A stretch of DNA of 64,000 nt, taken from contig CANCEU010000002.1 in NCBI GenBank assembly GCA_947375185.1, positions 1-64,000 of the forward strand, given 5' to 3'. Made by a program: the position numbers and the translations under genes. The notes beneath the pieces are model-generated. The model did not search any database. It was not told the DNA's origin and worked only from the letters and a program-made list of their open reading frames with translations. The number at the start of each line of letters is the position of its first letter. The stretch's first letter is position 1. Shown here in pieces: positions 27,862-39,058 of this stretch. The stretch is from Chitinophagaceae bacterium. GTDB lineage: Bacteria; Bacteroidota; Bacteroidia; Chitinophagales; Chitinophagaceae.

Positions 27862-29969
27862 TGGATGTAAAACGCGACATATTATGGAGGGTTTATTTAA
27901 GCTACATAGTGGTAGTGGCTATTTGTATTGTTATTATTGGGAAAGCTTTTTATATTCAACAAATTCAAGGAGCTTATTGGAAAGGATTAAGTGATAGCTT
28001 GCATCAAAGGATCATTTCAATTCCAGCAGAACGTGGAACTATTTATAGTGAAGATGGACAAATGTTAAGTACTAATATGCCAACATTTGACATTTTAATT
28101 GATTTTAGAGTGGCTCCATTACACGATAAAAATGGTAAATTATTTAGAGAAAAAATTGATACGGTTTGCGATTCGCTTGCATACTTGTTTAAAGACAAAT
28201 CTCCATTACAATATAAGGAAGAGTTAACAAAAGCTTTCGAAGCGAATGAAGGAAATTATGAATTAAAAAAGAAAATCGATTATCATCAATATTTAAAAAT
28301 TACAGGATTTCCTTTATTTAAATTAGGAAGGTATAAGAGTGGATTGATTGCGATTGAAAAAAACACGAGACTAAATCCATATGAAAATATTGGATACAGA
28401 ACAATAGGGTTGGCAAGAGATGAAAATAAAGTAGGATTAGAAAGTGCTTATGATACTGTATTGGCAGGTCAAAATGGAAGACAATTGGTGCGCGCCATTG
28501 CAGGAGGGGTAACGGTTCCAGTACAAGAAGGAGAATTTGAAGTGGCACCTGAAACAGGAAAAGATATTGTAAGCAACATTGATGTGTTTATTCAACAGGT
28601 TACCGAAAAGGCATTAAATAAAATGATGGTTTCAAATGATGCACAGACTGGGGTTGCAATGGTAATGGAAGTAAAGACAGGTAAAATAAAAGCTATCGCC
28701 AATTTGGGTAAAGTTAGTGAAGGGAGATACCTTGAAAATTTAAATTATTCAACGCGAGTTACTGAGCCAGGATCTACCTTTAAATTGGTTACTTTATTGA
28801 ATGCTTTAGAACATGGTGTTAAATTAGAGGATAAAATTAATATAGAAGGTGGTTTATGGAGCTATGGTGGTAAGCAAGTAAAAGATGCTGAAACAAGTGG
28901 TACTCATGAAACAACAGTATTACATGCCTTTGAAGAAAGTTCCAATGTAGGTATGGCAAAATTAATCGTTAATAATTTTGTTTCTAATCCGCAGGTTTAT
29001 TACAAGCAACTTTCAAAATTAAGATTGGATTCTACTTCGGGTATTGATTTGCAAGGTGAAGGCATACCTCAAATTACAAGACCTGGTGATAAGTTGTGGG
29101 CGGCTACCACACTTCCATGGATGGGATTTGGTTATAATATTGCAATTGCGCCGATTCAAACATTAACCTTGTATAATAGCATTGCTAATAATGGTATTAT
29201 GATGCGCCCTTATTTAGTAAACGCAATAAAAGAGGAAGGACGAGTGATTAAATCAATTGAGCCAAAGGCTTATCCTTGGTCAGTTGCATCTCCTTCGACC
29301 ATAAAATCATTGCATACTGCATTGGAAGGGGTATGCATCAATGGAACTGCGAAAAAATTATTTGCCAATAGTTTATATAAAGTGGCTGGTAAGACAGGGA
29401 CAGCGTTGGTTTCAAATGGTACGAAATTTTATACGGAAGGAATTTTTCAATCTTCTTTTGTAGGTTATTTCCCAGCAGAAAATCCTCAATATACCATTGC
29501 TGTAATTATCATCAATCACCCACATGCGGCTAATCACTTTGGTGCATCAGTGGCTGGTCCAGTTTGGAAAGAGATTGCTGACAGATTGTATTCAACATAC
29601 ATTCAAAATAAAATGGAATTGGCGCCTAGTTTACATGTAAAGGATAGCCAACTATTTAATTATTCATTATCGAATGCTGCATTTAAAACAATAGTGAAAA
29701 ACGTACCTATTCCTTTTGTTGATTCATCAATGACTAAAGAATGGGTTACGGTGCAAGGAGCTGGCAATAAGGTTAAAGCTAGTCCGCAATTAGTTGCTGA
29801 TAGCACCATGCCAAATATAATTGGCATGAAATTGCAGGATGCTTTGTGGATTTGTGAAAAAAAGGGATTGCAAGTGAAGTGTCAAGGTAAAGGGAAAGTC
29901 ATTGCACAAAGTGTTGCGCAAGGTCAAGTAATTATTAAAGGTCAACAAATTCAAATTCAACTAAACTAA
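27861..29969 (+). CDS. ftsI: Division-type penicillin-binding protein (transpeptidase) with PASTA domain
   Basis: Class B PBP crosslinking septal peptidoglycan, 702 residues. Membrane helix at about 9-29; the transpeptidase motifs are S305-T-F-K308, S360-S-N362 and K511-T-G513. The C-terminal 65 residues (MPNIIGMKLQDALWICEKKG) form one PASTA domain, an addition typical of the Bacteroidota enzyme. It overlaps both neighbours by one base (TAATG). PBP2 of elongation is a less likely alternative, given the dcw location. Confidence 0.94.
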   Translation: MDVKRDILWRVYLSYIVVVAICIVIIGKAFYIQQIQGAYWKGLSDSLHQRIISIPAERGTIYSEDGQMLSTNMPTFDILIDFRVAPLHDKNGKLFREKIDTVCDSLAYLFKDKSPLQYKEELTKAFEANEGNYELKKKIDYHQYLKITGFPLFKLGRYKSGLIAIEKNTRLNPYENIGYRTIGLARDENKVGLESAYDTVLAGQNGRQLVRAIAGGVTVPVQEGEFEVAPETGKDIVSNIDVFIQQVTEKALNKMMVSNDAQTGVAMVMEVKTGKIKAIANLGKVSEGRYLENLNYSTRVTEPGSTFKLVTLLNALEHGVKLEDKINIEGGLWSYGGKQVKDAETSGTHETTVLHAFEESSNVGMAKLIVNNFVSNPQVYYKQLSKLRLDSTSGIDLQGEGIPQITRPGDKLWAATTLPWMGFGYNIAIAPIQTLTLYNSIANNGIMMRPYLVNAIKEEGRVIKSIEPKAYPWSVASPSTIKSLHTALEGVCINGTAKKLFANSLYKVAGKTGTALVSNGTKFYTEGIFQSSFVGYFPAENPQYTIAVIIINHPHAANHFGASVAGPVWKEIADRLYSTYIQNKMELAPSLHVKDSQLFNYSLSNAAFKTIVKNVPIPFVDSSMTKEWVTVQGAGNKVKASPQLVADSTMPNIIGMKLQDALWICEKKGLQVKCQGKGKVIAQSVAQGQVIIKGQQIQIQLN

Positions 29970-31432
29970 TGAAAGCATTACAATCCATATTGTTTGGTGT
30001 TGCACTTAGGGAAGTAGTTGGGTCTACTCAAATGCAAGTGAACGATATACAAATCGATTCAAGAAAAGTTAATGTAGGTGGTGTTTTTGTTGCAATTAGT
30101 GGTGTACAAGTGGATGGCCATGAATTTATTACTATAGCAATTGAAAAAGGAGCGACGGTTATTGTTTGTGAGCATTTGCCGGAAAATATAGTAAATGGCA
30201 TTACGTATTTAGTTGTAGAGAATGCGCAAGAGGCGGTTGCAATTATGGCGCATCAGTTTTATAATGAAGCATCTACAAAAGTTAAATTGGTGGGCGTAAC
30301 AGGAACCAATGGTAAAACGACTGTAGCAACTTTGTTGTTTAAGTTGTTTTCGGAGTTGGGCTATAAATGTGGTTTAATAAGTACTGTTCAAAATCAGATA
30401 GGGGAACAAATTATTCCGTCAACTCATACTACACCAGATGCAATTCAATTGAATGCATTGTTGGATAAGATGGTACAAGAAAATTGTACTCATGTATTTA
30501 TGGAATGCAGTAGTCATGCAATACACCAGCATAGAATTACTGGTTTGCAATTTGCGGGTGGTGCATTTACTAATATTACGCATGATCACCTTGATTATCA
30601 CAAAACATTTGAAGAATATGTTAGTGTAAAAAAAGCATTCTTCGATCATTTGCCTTCTACTGCATTTGCATTGTCCAATTTAGATGATAAAAATGGTGCA
30701 AACATGTTGTTGGATACAAAAGCAAGAAGACTGACTTATGCTTTGCATGCACCTGCAAATTATAAAGGTAAGATATTGGAAAACCAATTAACCGGTTTAG
30801 TAATGCTGGTGAATGATATAGAAGTGCATTGTAGATTAATTGGAACTTTTAATGCATATAATTTTTTAGCTGTATATGGCATTGCAGTTCAGCTTGGAGA
30901 AGTGTCGGAAAAAGTATTGATAACATTAAGTGCATTGACGGGTGCTGAAGGTAGATTTGATTATATTATTAGCAGTACAAATATCATTGGAATCGTTGAT
31001 TACGCACATACGCCAGATGCATTAGAAAATGTATTAACGACCATCGCAAAGTTAAGAAAGGGAGATGAAGATGTTATTACTGTAGTTGGATGTGGAGGCG
31101 ATCGAGATAAAACAAAGCGACCAATTATGGCTCAGGTTGCATGCGATTTAAGTACTAAGGTTTTTTTAACAAGCGACAATCCACGTTCAGAGAATCCAGA
31201 TACTATTTTAAATGATATGGAACAGGGATTGACAAGTGCAGCAAAAAGAAAGTATATCAAAATTGCAGATCGTAAGGAAGCAATAAAGGCAGCAATTAGT
31301 ATTGCTAAAGCTGGGGATATCATTTTAGTAGCTGGCAAGGGCCATGAAAAATATCAAGAAGTTAAAGGTGTGAAAACGCACTTTGATGATAAAGAGCAAT
31401 TACAAAATCTATTTAAAGAATTCGAAAAATAA
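29969..31432 (+). CDS. murE: UDP-N-acetylmuramoyl-L-alanyl-D-glutamate--2,6-diaminopimelate ligase
   Basis: Adds the third stem-peptide residue. 487 residues with the ATP loop TGTNGKTT (111-118). The DNPR motif at 403-406 (SDNPRSENP) indicates meso-diaminopimelate rather than lysine as the substrate. Overlaps the PBP gene by one base; mraY starts 4 nt after the stop codon. Confidence 0.97.
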   Translation: MKALQSILFGVALREVVGSTQMQVNDIQIDSRKVNVGGVFVAISGVQVDGHEFITIAIEKGATVIVCEHLPENIVNGITYLVVENAQEAVAIMAHQFYNEASTKVKLVGVTGTNGKTTVATLLFKLFSELGYKCGLISTVQNQIGEQIIPSTHTTPDAIQLNALLDKMVQENCTHVFMECSSHAIHQHRITGLQFAGGAFTNITHDHLDYHKTFEEYVSVKKAFFDHLPSTAFALSNLDDKNGANMLLDTKARRLTYALHAPANYKGKILENQLTGLVMLVNDIEVHCRLIGTFNAYNFLAVYGIAVQLGEVSEKVLITLSALTGAEGRFDYIISSTNIIGIVDYAHTPDALENVLTTIAKLRKGDEDVITVVGCGGDRDKTKRPIMAQVACDLSTKVFLTSDNPRSENPDTILNDMEQGLTSAAKRKYIKIADRKEAIKAAISIAKAGDIILVAGKGHEKYQEVKGVKTHFDDKEQLQNLFKEFEK

Positions 31433-31436
31433 TCCC

Positions 31437-32753
31437 ATGCTATACCAATTTTTTTCATTTTTAGATAAGCATTTTAGTATACCAGGATTAGGGGTATTCC
31501 AATTTTTGACATCAAGAATTGCCATGTCAATTTTACTATCCTTATTTATTGCTACTGTTTTTGGTAAAAAAATGATTTTGTTTTTACAAAAAAAACAAAT
31601 TGGAGAAACGGTTCGTGAATTAGGATTAGCGGGCGAACAACAAAAAAAGGGTACACCAACAATGGGTGGCATCATTATATTATTAAGTGTATTAATTCCT
31701 ACTTTATTATTTGCCAACTTAGATAAAGTATATATCAGATTAATGATACTTTGTACAGTTTGGTTGGGGGTAATTGGTTTCTTAGATGATTATTTTAAAA
31801 TTCGTGCTCGTAAAGAAGCGCAAAATAAAGGAGAGGCGTATAAAAAACAAAACAGTGATGGGTTGGCCGGTCTTTCAAAAATCATTGGTCAAGTGGGTTT
31901 AGGAATTATTATCGGAGTTACGCTTTATTTTAGCAATGCAGTTACAGTTGAAAGAGAAATTGTGCCAAATACTGCAATTGCAGCGAGCTTGCAAAAGGGT
32001 GAGCATATTGCGAAAGATACCAATGTAATTGTTAGAAATGTGAATGGAGTAGAGCGAAGGTTTGTAAAAGTAAAGACACCCATTACAACCATTCCTTTTG
32101 TAAAGAATCATGAATTTAATTATTCAAAACTAGTAAGCTGGATGGGCCCAGGTGCTGAAAAGTATACTTGGATTGTTTATATACTAGTTGTAACATTTAT
32201 CGTAACTGCTGTATCAAATGGTGCTAATATTACAGATGGTTTAGACGGATTGGCTGCAGGAGTAAGTGCTATTATTGGTGCTGCTTTGGGCATATTTATT
32301 TATGTAAGTGGTAACTATGTTTTTGCAGATTATCTAAATGTCATGTATATCCCAAATCTTGGTGAATTATCCATTTTTGTGGGTGCGTTTGTCGGAGGCT
32401 GCATTGGGTTCTTATGGTACAATGCTTATCCTGCGCAAGTGTTTATGGGGGATACAGGAAGTTTAGCCTTGGGTGGAATTATTGCGTCTTTGGCAATTAT
32501 TGTACGTAAAGAATTATTGATACCTATTTTTTGTGGAGTGTTCTTGATTGAAAATTTAAGTGTGATTTTACAAGTGAGTTACTTTAAATATACTAAAAAG
32601 AAATATGGGGAAGGTCGTCGTATATTCTTGATGAGTCCATTACACCATCATTATCAAAAGAAAGGTTTTCATGAAAGTAAGATTGCAGTTCGCTTTTGGA
32701 TTATTACCATTTTGCTAGTAGTAGCATCTATATTAACGCTTAAAACTCGATAA
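31437..32753 (+). CDS. mraY: Phospho-N-acetylmuramoyl-pentapeptide-transferase
   Basis: Integral membrane enzyme making lipid I from UDP-MurNAc-pentapeptide. Conserved segments: [18 protein letters not shown] ([12 protein letters not shown]), [23 protein letters not shown] and [10 protein letters not shown]. At 438 residues it is about 80 longer than E. coli MraY because of an insert (about residues 175-245, [14 protein letters not shown] to NYSKLVSW) between two helices, a feature I associate with Bacteroidota. The ATG at 31437 is chosen; upstream in-frame codons overlap murE. Confidence 0.96.
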   Translation: MLYQFFSFLDKHFSIPGLGVFQFLTSRIAMSILLSLFIATVFGKKMILFLQKKQIGETVRELGLAGEQQKKGTPTMGGIIILLSVLIPTLLFANLDKVYIRLMILCTVWLGVIGFLDDYFKIRARKEAQNKGEAYKKQNSDGLAGLSKIIGQVGLGIIIGVTLYFSNAVTVEREIVPNTAIAASLQKGEHIAKDTNVIVRNVNGVERRFVKVKTPITTIPFVKNHEFNYSKLVSWMGPGAEKYTWIVYILVVTFIVTAVSNGANITDGLDGLAAGVSAIIGAALGIFIYVSGNYVFADYLNVMYIPNLGELSIFVGAFVGGCIGFLWYNAYPAQVFMGDTGSLALGGIIASLAIIVRKELLIPIFCGVFLIENLSVILQVSYFKYTKKKYGEGRRIFLMSPLHHHYQKKGFHESKIAVRFWIITILLVVASILTLKTR

Positions 32754-32756
32754 AAA

Positions 32757-34097
32757 ATGGCAAAGAAATTAGTCATATTAGGAGCGGGGGAAAGTGGAAT
32801 AGGTACTGCTTTATTAGCAAAGCAACAAGGGTATGATGTATTCGTATCTGATGCAAGTGCTATTCAACCAAATTTTCAAAAAGAATTAGTCGAAAATCAA
32901 ATTGAATTTGAATCAGGCATCCATAGTGAAGAAAGAATTTTGGCCGCGGATGAAGTAATGAAGAGTCCTGGTATTCCTGAAAAAAATGAAATGGTTAAAG
33001 CCATTCGTTCAAAAGGTATTCCCGTGATTAGTGAAATTGAATTTGGATACAGATACAAAGGGAAATCCAAAATTGCGGCTATTACGGGTAGTAATGGAAA
33101 GACAACAACCACATCCTTGTTATTTCATATTTGTCAAGTTGCTGAGCAGGATGCAGCAATGGTTGGAAATATTGGGTTCTCATTTGCAAGACAAATTGCG
33201 CAAGACCCAAAATCATTGTATGTAATTGAAGTAAGCTCTTTTCAATTAGATGACATAAAATACTTTAAGCCGGATATCGCAATATTATTAAATATTACTG
33301 AAGATCATTTAGACAGATATAATTATGAATTTGAACGCTATGTAAAAAGCAAATTTAGAATTATAGAAAATCAAACAGAGACAGATTGTTTCATTTATTG
33401 TATCGATGATGAAATAATTGTAAAACACTTAGCACTACTAACTTATAATACTAACCCACTACCATTCTCTATGAAACAAGAATTAAAAAAAGGAGGCTAC
33501 ATCAAAAACGATCAAATGATGTTGAAAATCCAAGAAGAACGCGTAACTATGAGCATTTATGATTTTGCTTTAAAAGGAAAGCATAATGCCTATAACACAA
33601 TGGCTGCAAGTATTGCGGCTACAACTTTAGGAATTAGAAAAGAAAAAATTCGTGAAGCAGTAAGTAATTTTCACAATCTTGAACATAGAATGGAATTTGT
33701 AGCAACTGTAAAAGGCGTTGATTTTATTAACGATAGCAAAGCGACAAATGTAAATAGTACTTGGTATGCGCTAGAAAGCATGCAAAAGCCAACTATCCTA
33801 GTGCTAGGAGGAGTTGATAAAGGAAATGATTACTCATTAATCGCCGAATTGGTTAAGGAAAAAGTAAAGGCGATTGTTTGCATGGGAACTGATAATAAAA
33901 AAATAATGGATTTCTTTAAGGGAATTGTTCCTGTTATTGTTGAAGCGGAAAGCGCAAGTAAAGCAGTGACAGCATCTTTTGATCTTGCTGAAAAAGGAGA
34001 AGTTGTTTTATTAAGTCCGGCTTGTGCAAGTTTTGACTTATTTAAAAATTATGAAGACAGAGGTCGTCAATTTAAAGCTGCAGTAAAAGAATTATAA
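32757..34097 (+). CDS. murD: UDP-N-acetylmuramoylalanine--D-glutamate ligase
   Basis: Adds D-Glu to UDP-MurNAc-L-Ala. 446 residues; N-terminal Rossmann motif GAGESGIGTALLA (9-21), ATP loop TGSNGKTT (110-117), EVSSFQLDDIKYFKP, and the Mur-family HNxxN segment (KGKHNAYNTMAA). It lies 3 nt after mraY and 2 nt before ftsW, so translation is likely coupled. Confidence 0.97.
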   Translation: MAKKLVILGAGESGIGTALLAKQQGYDVFVSDASAIQPNFQKELVENQIEFESGIHSEERILAADEVMKSPGIPEKNEMVKAIRSKGIPVISEIEFGYRYKGKSKIAAITGSNGKTTTTSLLFHICQVAEQDAAMVGNIGFSFARQIAQDPKSLYVIEVSSFQLDDIKYFKPDIAILLNITEDHLDRYNYEFERYVKSKFRIIENQTETDCFIYCIDDEIIVKHLALLTYNTNPLPFSMKQELKKGGYIKNDQMMLKIQEERVTMSIYDFALKGKHNAYNTMAASIAATTLGIRKEKIREAVSNFHNLEHRMEFVATVKGVDFINDSKATNVNSTWYALESMQKPTILVLGGVDKGNDYSLIAELVKEKVKAIVCMGTDNKKIMDFFKGIVPVIVEAESASKAVTASFDLAEKGEVVLLSPACASFDLFKNYEDRGRQFKAAVKEL

Positions 34098-34099
34098 TA

Positions 34100-35434
34100 A
34101 TGTTTAATCAAGTCAACGATAAGTTATTTTCTCAAATGCCTACTATCAGTGGCGTAAGAGAACACTTGGATCAAAGAACTAGAGGGGATAAATATATATG
34201 GGGGTTAGTAATTGTTTTGTCCCTAGTTTCTATTTTGGTTGTATATAGTGCAACTGGGTCTTTAGCTTATAAATCGTTGGGCGGTAATACAAGTAAGTTT
34301 TTATTCAAGCAGGTTGGTTTTACGATGGTTGGTTTGGTTATTATTTTTGGATTACATCGTATTAATTATACCATGTTTTCAAGAATTGCGTCCATCCTTT
34401 ATGCTATTTCCATTCCATTGTTAATTTATACTTTATTTTTTGGTGCAAAAATAAATGATGGTAGCAGATGGATTAAATTACCAATTATACATTTGACATT
34501 TCAAACGAGTGACTTGGCAAAACTGGCTTTGTTCATGTTTATATCTAGAACATTGAGTAAGAAGCAGGATGTTATTAAAGATTTCAAAAAAGGATATTTG
34601 CCAGTGATTATTCCGGTATTCCTAACTTGTTTATTGATCATGCCAGCAAATTTATCTAATGCCTTATTAACTGGAGCTACCTCACTTTTATTAATGTTTA
34701 TTGGACGTGTGAGTTTTAAACATATTGGGCTTACCATTATGGTAGCAATGGTTCCTGTATTGATATTAATTAGTGTTGCAGTGGCTACTCATAAAACAGG
34801 AAAAACTAGTTCTGTAGATGAGGATAAGCCTGTAGTTGCAGAAAAGGGTAAAATATTTGTTCGGTTTAATACTTGGGTAAGTAGGATTCAAGATTTTATG
34901 TATCCGAATGAAAAGGAAGTGCCCTATCAAGTTCAGCAAGCAAAAATTGCAATTGCAAATGGCGGTATTTTTTTTGGCTTAGGACCGGGCAATAGTCGTC
35001 AAAGAAATTTTTTGCCACAAGCATACAACGATTTTATATACTCTATTATTATTGAAGAGTATGGACTTGTTGGAGGTATATTTATCATGTTTGTATACCT
35101 GGTATTTTTATTCAGATGTATTCGAATATTTAGAAGATGTCCATATGCGTTTGGTGCTTTTCTTGCTTTGGGATTAAGTTTCACTTTAATTATTCAAGCT
35201 ATTGCAAATATGGCTGTCAATGTGAATATTGTTCCAGTGACAGGGGTGACTTTACCATTAGTTAGCATGGGAGGTAGTTCATTTATATTTACTTGTTGTT
35301 CTATTGGTCTAATATTAAGTGTTGCAAGAAATGTGGAGCAATTAGAGGGTAATGCGCCAGTAGAAACTGAAATTGAAGTTCCTGAAGAAGAAATAGTTGA
35401 ATCTCAAAATAATCCAATTGCTACGAATGCCTAA
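34100..35434 (+). CDS. ftsW: Septal peptidoglycan glycosyltransferase FtsW
   Basis: SEDS-family polymerase working with the division PBP. 444 residues with about ten membrane helices. Typical stretches are KINDGSRWIKL in an early loop, GPGNSRQRNFLPQAYNDFIYSIIIEE in the large extracellular loop, and VTLPLVSMGGSSF near the end. An acidic cytoplasmic tail follows (VETEIEVPEEEIVE). RodA is the close relative, but the position in dcw marks FtsW. Its last 8 bases overlap murG. Confidence 0.95.
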   Translation: MFNQVNDKLFSQMPTISGVREHLDQRTRGDKYIWGLVIVLSLVSILVVYSATGSLAYKSLGGNTSKFLFKQVGFTMVGLVIIFGLHRINYTMFSRIASILYAISIPLLIYTLFFGAKINDGSRWIKLPIIHLTFQTSDLAKLALFMFISRTLSKKQDVIKDFKKGYLPVIIPVFLTCLLIMPANLSNALLTGATSLLLMFIGRVSFKHIGLTIMVAMVPVLILISVAVATHKTGKTSSVDEDKPVVAEKGKIFVRFNTWVSRIQDFMYPNEKEVPYQVQQAKIAIANGGIFFGLGPGNSRQRNFLPQAYNDFIYSIIIEEYGLVGGIFIMFVYLVFLFRCIRIFRRCPYAFGAFLALGLSFTLIIQAIANMAVNVNIVPVTGVTLPLVSMGGSSFIFTCCSIGLILSVARNVEQLEGNAPVETEIEVPEEEIVESQNNPIATNA

Positions 35435-36539
35435 TCCAATTCGCATAATCATTGCTGGTGGTGGTACGGGAGGACATATTTTCCCGGCAATTGCGGTAGC
35501 GCAGGCTATTGTAAAATTAGAACCGAATGCAGCAATATTATTTGTAGGTGCCAAAGGTAAAATGGAAATGGAAAAAGTGCCACAAGCTGGCTATGAAATT
35601 ATTGGTTTAAATATTGCAGGATTAAACAGATCGAATATATTTAAAAATTGGAGTCTTCCATATAAGCTTATTGAAAGTTTTTTTCAGGTAAGAAATATTT
35701 TTAAACAATTTAAACCGGATGCTGTATTTGGCGTAGGAGGTTATTCAAGTTTTCCTGTTTTGAAATTTGCGCAGACTAAAAATATTCCCACTTTTATCCA
35801 TGAGTCAAATGCTTTTGCTGGAAAATCAAACATTTTACTTGGTCAAAATGCAACAATGGTTTTTACGGGAACAAAGGGAATGGAAAAATTCTTCCCTGCA
35901 CATAAAATTATGGTTACAGGAAATCCTGTTCGAAAAAATATTATTGATGGTTTAAACACAAAAACGGCTTCCTTATTGAAATTTGGTTTGTTACCTGCTA
36001 GAAAAACTTTGTTAATTATTGGAGGAAGCCTAGGTGCGTCTTCAATCAATAAAGCGATCAAAGAAAACCTAGCAAAATTTGTTGAATTAGATGTCCAATT
36101 AATTTGGCAAACTGGAAAGCCAAACGCAAGTGATTTTGTAGATGCTGCGTCAGGCTTTTCAAATGTTTATGTCAATTCATTTATAGATGACATGGGTGCA
36201 GCATACAATGCAGCTGATTTTGTTATTAGTCGATCTGGCGCTATGGCAGTTGCAGAAATTTGCATTACTGAAAAGCCTTGTGTATTTGTTCCGTATCCTC
36301 ATGCGGCAGAGGATCATCAAACATTTAATGCAATGTCTTTGGTAAATGAAAGTGCCGCATTAATGGTGGCTGATAATGAAGTAGATGAAAAATTATTCTT
36401 AGCAATAAGTAAACTGGTAAAAGACGAAACCTTGTGTCATACAATGCAAGCAAAAATTAAATCTTTTGCTCGAATCGATGCCGATGAAGTAATAGCAAAA
36501 GCAATCATTAATAAAATAGAAATTACAAATATCAAATAG
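35427..36539 (+). CDS. murG: UDP-N-acetylglucosamine--N-acetylmuramyl-(pentapeptide) pyrophosphoryl-undecaprenol GlcNAc transferase
   Basis: Makes lipid II from lipid I at the inner face of the membrane. 370 residues, GT-B fold. Motifs are GGGTGGHIFPA (11-21), GVGGYSSFP, HESNAFAGKSN, GGSLGAS, SRSGAMAVAE and PYPHAAEDHQ. The ATG at 35427 lies inside the end of ftsW (8-nt overlap) and gives a normal N-terminus; an earlier in-frame start at 35397 would overlap by 38 nt. Confidence 0.96.
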   Translation: MPNPIRIIIAGGGTGGHIFPAIAVAQAIVKLEPNAAILFVGAKGKMEMEKVPQAGYEIIGLNIAGLNRSNIFKNWSLPYKLIESFFQVRNIFKQFKPDAVFGVGGYSSFPVLKFAQTKNIPTFIHESNAFAGKSNILLGQNATMVFTGTKGMEKFFPAHKIMVTGNPVRKNIIDGLNTKTASLLKFGLLPARKTLLIIGGSLGASSINKAIKENLAKFVELDVQLIWQTGKPNASDFVDAASGFSNVYVNSFIDDMGAAYNAADFVISRSGAMAVAEICITEKPCVFVPYPHAAEDHQTFNAMSLVNESAALMVADNEVDEKLFLAISKLVKDETLCHTMQAKIKSFARIDADEVIAKAIINKIEITNIK

Positions 36540-36540
36540 T

Positions 36541-37902
36541 ATGAATCCATTAACTAATATCAAGAACATCTATTTTATTGGCATTGGAGGCATTGGTATG
36601 AGTGCATTGGCAAGGTATTTTAATACCCAAGGGGTTGTTGTGTCAGGGTATGATAAAACGCCAACTACCTTAACGGATGATTTGGAAAAGGAAGGAATTA
36701 AAATACATTTTGAAGATGATGTAAACCAAATTGATAAGACGGCTACGGTGGTTGTTTATACACCTGCAATACCGGCTTCGCATCATGAATTGAATTATTG
36801 CAAGGATAATGGATATAATGTAGTTAAGAGAAGTGATGTATTGAATTGGATTACAGAAAATGCATTTACAATTGCTATTGCGGGTACGCATGGAAAAACA
36901 ACTACAACTTCAATGACTGCTCATATTTTACGTCATACTGGATATGGATGTAATGCTTTTTTGGGTGGAATTGCATCTAATTATGGCACTAATTTTTGGA
37001 GTCATGAAAAAAACGTAGTAGTCGTAGAGGCGGACGAATATGATAGAAGTTTTTTAAAGCTTGCGCCGAATATTGCCGTTGTTACAGCGGTAGATCCTGA
37101 CCACTTAGATATTTATGGAACACCTGAAGAGGTATTAAAGGCATTTGGACAGTTTACGGATAAAATTAAAAATGGAGGAACCCTCATTCAGAAATTTGGA
37201 ACTGAATTTTTGGTAGATACAAGTAATAAAAAGGTATTCAGCTATGGATACAATAAGGATAATGCATCTTTTCATACGAGTAATTTAAAAGTGGTAGATG
37301 GTTCATATATTTTTGATATTGTTCATCCTGATGGTGTGATGCATGATGTGGTATTAAATATGGGTGGGTTGCATAATGTTGAAAATGCAACAGCAGCAAT
37401 TGCTATTGCACTTACACTTGGTATTGAAGAAATTAAAATTAAGGATGCGGTAGCCGCATTTAATGGAGTAAAGCGTCGTTTTGAATACAAAGTAAAAAGG
37501 GATAATAAAGTATTGATAGACGACTATGCACATCATCCCGAAGAATTAAATGCACTAATTGGTGGCGTGAGAAGTTTGTATCCTAACGAAAAAATGGTTC
37601 TTGTTTTTCAGCCTCATTTATATAGTCGTACTCAGGATCAGGCAACTGGTTTTATGGAAGTGATGGATAAGGCGGACGAAGTTATTTTACTTCCAATTTA
37701 TCCAGCAAGAGAATTGCCAATTGAAGGTGTGAGTAGTGAAATGCTTTTGGAAGGAATGAAATTGAAAGCAAAAAAGGTTATGAGTAAGGACGAATTAATG
37801 CAATGGGCAGCGACAACAAATGATAAACTTATTGTTATGGCTGGCGCTGGAGACATTGATGTTTGTATAACTAAAATTCAAGAAATATTTACCCAATTAT
37901 AA
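36541..37902 (+). CDS. murC: UDP-N-acetylmuramate--L-alanine ligase
   Basis: First amino acid addition to UDP-MurNAc. 453 residues; GIGGIGMSALARY (14-26), ATP loop GTHGKTTTT (115-123), EADEYDRSFL, DPDHLDIYGTPE and DDYAHHPEEL. It starts one base after the murG stop codon, and its own stop overlaps ftsQ (TAATG). Confidence 0.97.
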   Translation: MNPLTNIKNIYFIGIGGIGMSALARYFNTQGVVVSGYDKTPTTLTDDLEKEGIKIHFEDDVNQIDKTATVVVYTPAIPASHHELNYCKDNGYNVVKRSDVLNWITENAFTIAIAGTHGKTTTTSMTAHILRHTGYGCNAFLGGIASNYGTNFWSHEKNVVVVEADEYDRSFLKLAPNIAVVTAVDPDHLDIYGTPEEVLKAFGQFTDKIKNGGTLIQKFGTEFLVDTSNKKVFSYGYNKDNASFHTSNLKVVDGSYIFDIVHPDGVMHDVVLNMGGLHNVENATAAIAIALTLGIEEIKIKDAVAAFNGVKRRFEYKVKRDNKVLIDDYAHHPEELNALIGGVRSLYPNEKMVLVFQPHLYSRTQDQATGFMEVMDKADEVILLPIYPARELPIEGVSSEMLLEGMKLKAKKVMSKDELMQWAATTNDKLIVMAGAGDIDVCITKIQEIFTQL

Positions 37903-39038
37903 TGAAGCGCTGGAAATATATATTAATAAGGATTTTGTGGTCAATTGCAGCTATTGGGTTAGTTGTATTATTTGTTTTTGCTTGGAAAGCAAAAACAGTA
38001 AAAAAGTGTACTGCTATTCAAATTGAATTAACGGGTAATACGAGTGGCTTTTTATTTATGGATGAAAAAGAGATACTTCGCTTTATAAATGAACAAGGTG
38101 TAAGTGTTGGTACACCAATAGGAAACATTAATCTAACACAATTAGAAGGAGCTTTGGGTGCTACTAAATGGGTTGAGCGCGCTAATATTTTTATAGATAA
38201 TCAACAACAATTGCAGGTGAAAATTGAGCAAAGATTGCCCGTAGCAAGAATATTTACTGCATCAGGCAATTCTTTCTATATTGATAAAACCGGTCAAAGA
38301 TTGCCATTAAGACAGCTTTCAGTAATGCGTTTACCTGTTTTTACAGGCTTCCCTTCGGATCAAGAAAAATTAGCAAATCCGGATAGCTTATTATTAAATG
38401 ATATTTTAACATTTTCAAAAACAATTCAACAGGATAGTTTTTATCTAGCGCAAATTGCACAAGTGAATATTGCGCCCAATGGTGATTTCGAAATGGTGCC
38501 AACATTAGGGGATCACACTGTTTTATTTGGTTCTGTCGATAATTTACAAGACAAACTTAATAGGTTGTATACTTTTTATAAAAAAGTGTGGGTGTCTTCG
38601 GGCATCAATGCATACCATGTGTTGGATTTAAGATTTGACCATCAAGTGGTTGCATTAAAAAAAGGAATTGAGCCCATTAAGTATGCACCAGGTGCTATGC
38701 CAGTAATTCAATTGCATGCTGTTTCGGATTCAAGTATAACTTCTGATTCAATTGTCAAAAAAATAATGCCAATTGAAGATGTTGTCTCTAAAGTAGATAC
38801 GCCTGCAAAGTCAATAGTGAAAAAGGTTCCTGCTCCAATTTCTGCATCTAATGTCAAGCCAATTCTTAAGAATAAAGCTACTTCAACTACTAAAGTGCCA
38901 ACTAAAAAAGTGGTTAAAGTAAATAGTAAAGAAAACATTAAAAAATTAAACAATAAATCGAATAATAAATCGTTAAATCAGGAGAAGAAGTCTGCAAAGG
39001 CATTAATGCCAAAGTCGACCACTTCCAACAACAACTAA
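37902..39038 (+). CDS. ftsQ: Cell division protein FtsQ
   Basis: Bitopic divisome protein. 378 residues: membrane helix about 8-26, POTRA-like domain about 38-110 (KKCTAIQIELTGN, LFMDEKEILRFIN), then the FtsQ beta domain to about 265. The last 100 residues form a Lys/Ser/Asn-rich disordered tail ending KSTTSNNN, absent from E. coli FtsQ. The domain is recognisable mainly by layout and location between murC and ftsA. Confidence 0.9.
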   Translation: MKRWKYILIRILWSIAAIGLVVLFVFAWKAKTVKKCTAIQIELTGNTSGFLFMDEKEILRFINEQGVSVGTPIGNINLTQLEGALGATKWVERANIFIDNQQQLQVKIEQRLPVARIFTASGNSFYIDKTGQRLPLRQLSVMRLPVFTGFPSDQEKLANPDSLLLNDILTFSKTIQQDSFYLAQIAQVNIAPNGDFEMVPTLGDHTVLFGSVDNLQDKLNRLYTFYKKVWVSSGINAYHVLDLRFDHQVVALKKGIEPIKYAPGAMPVIQLHAVSDSSITSDSIVKKIMPIEDVVSKVDTPAKSIVKKVPAPISASNVKPILKNKATSTTKVPTKKVVKVNSKENIKKLNNKSNNKSLNQEKKSAKALMPKSTTSNNN

Positions 39039-39058
39039 ACAACTAAACAACTATAAAA

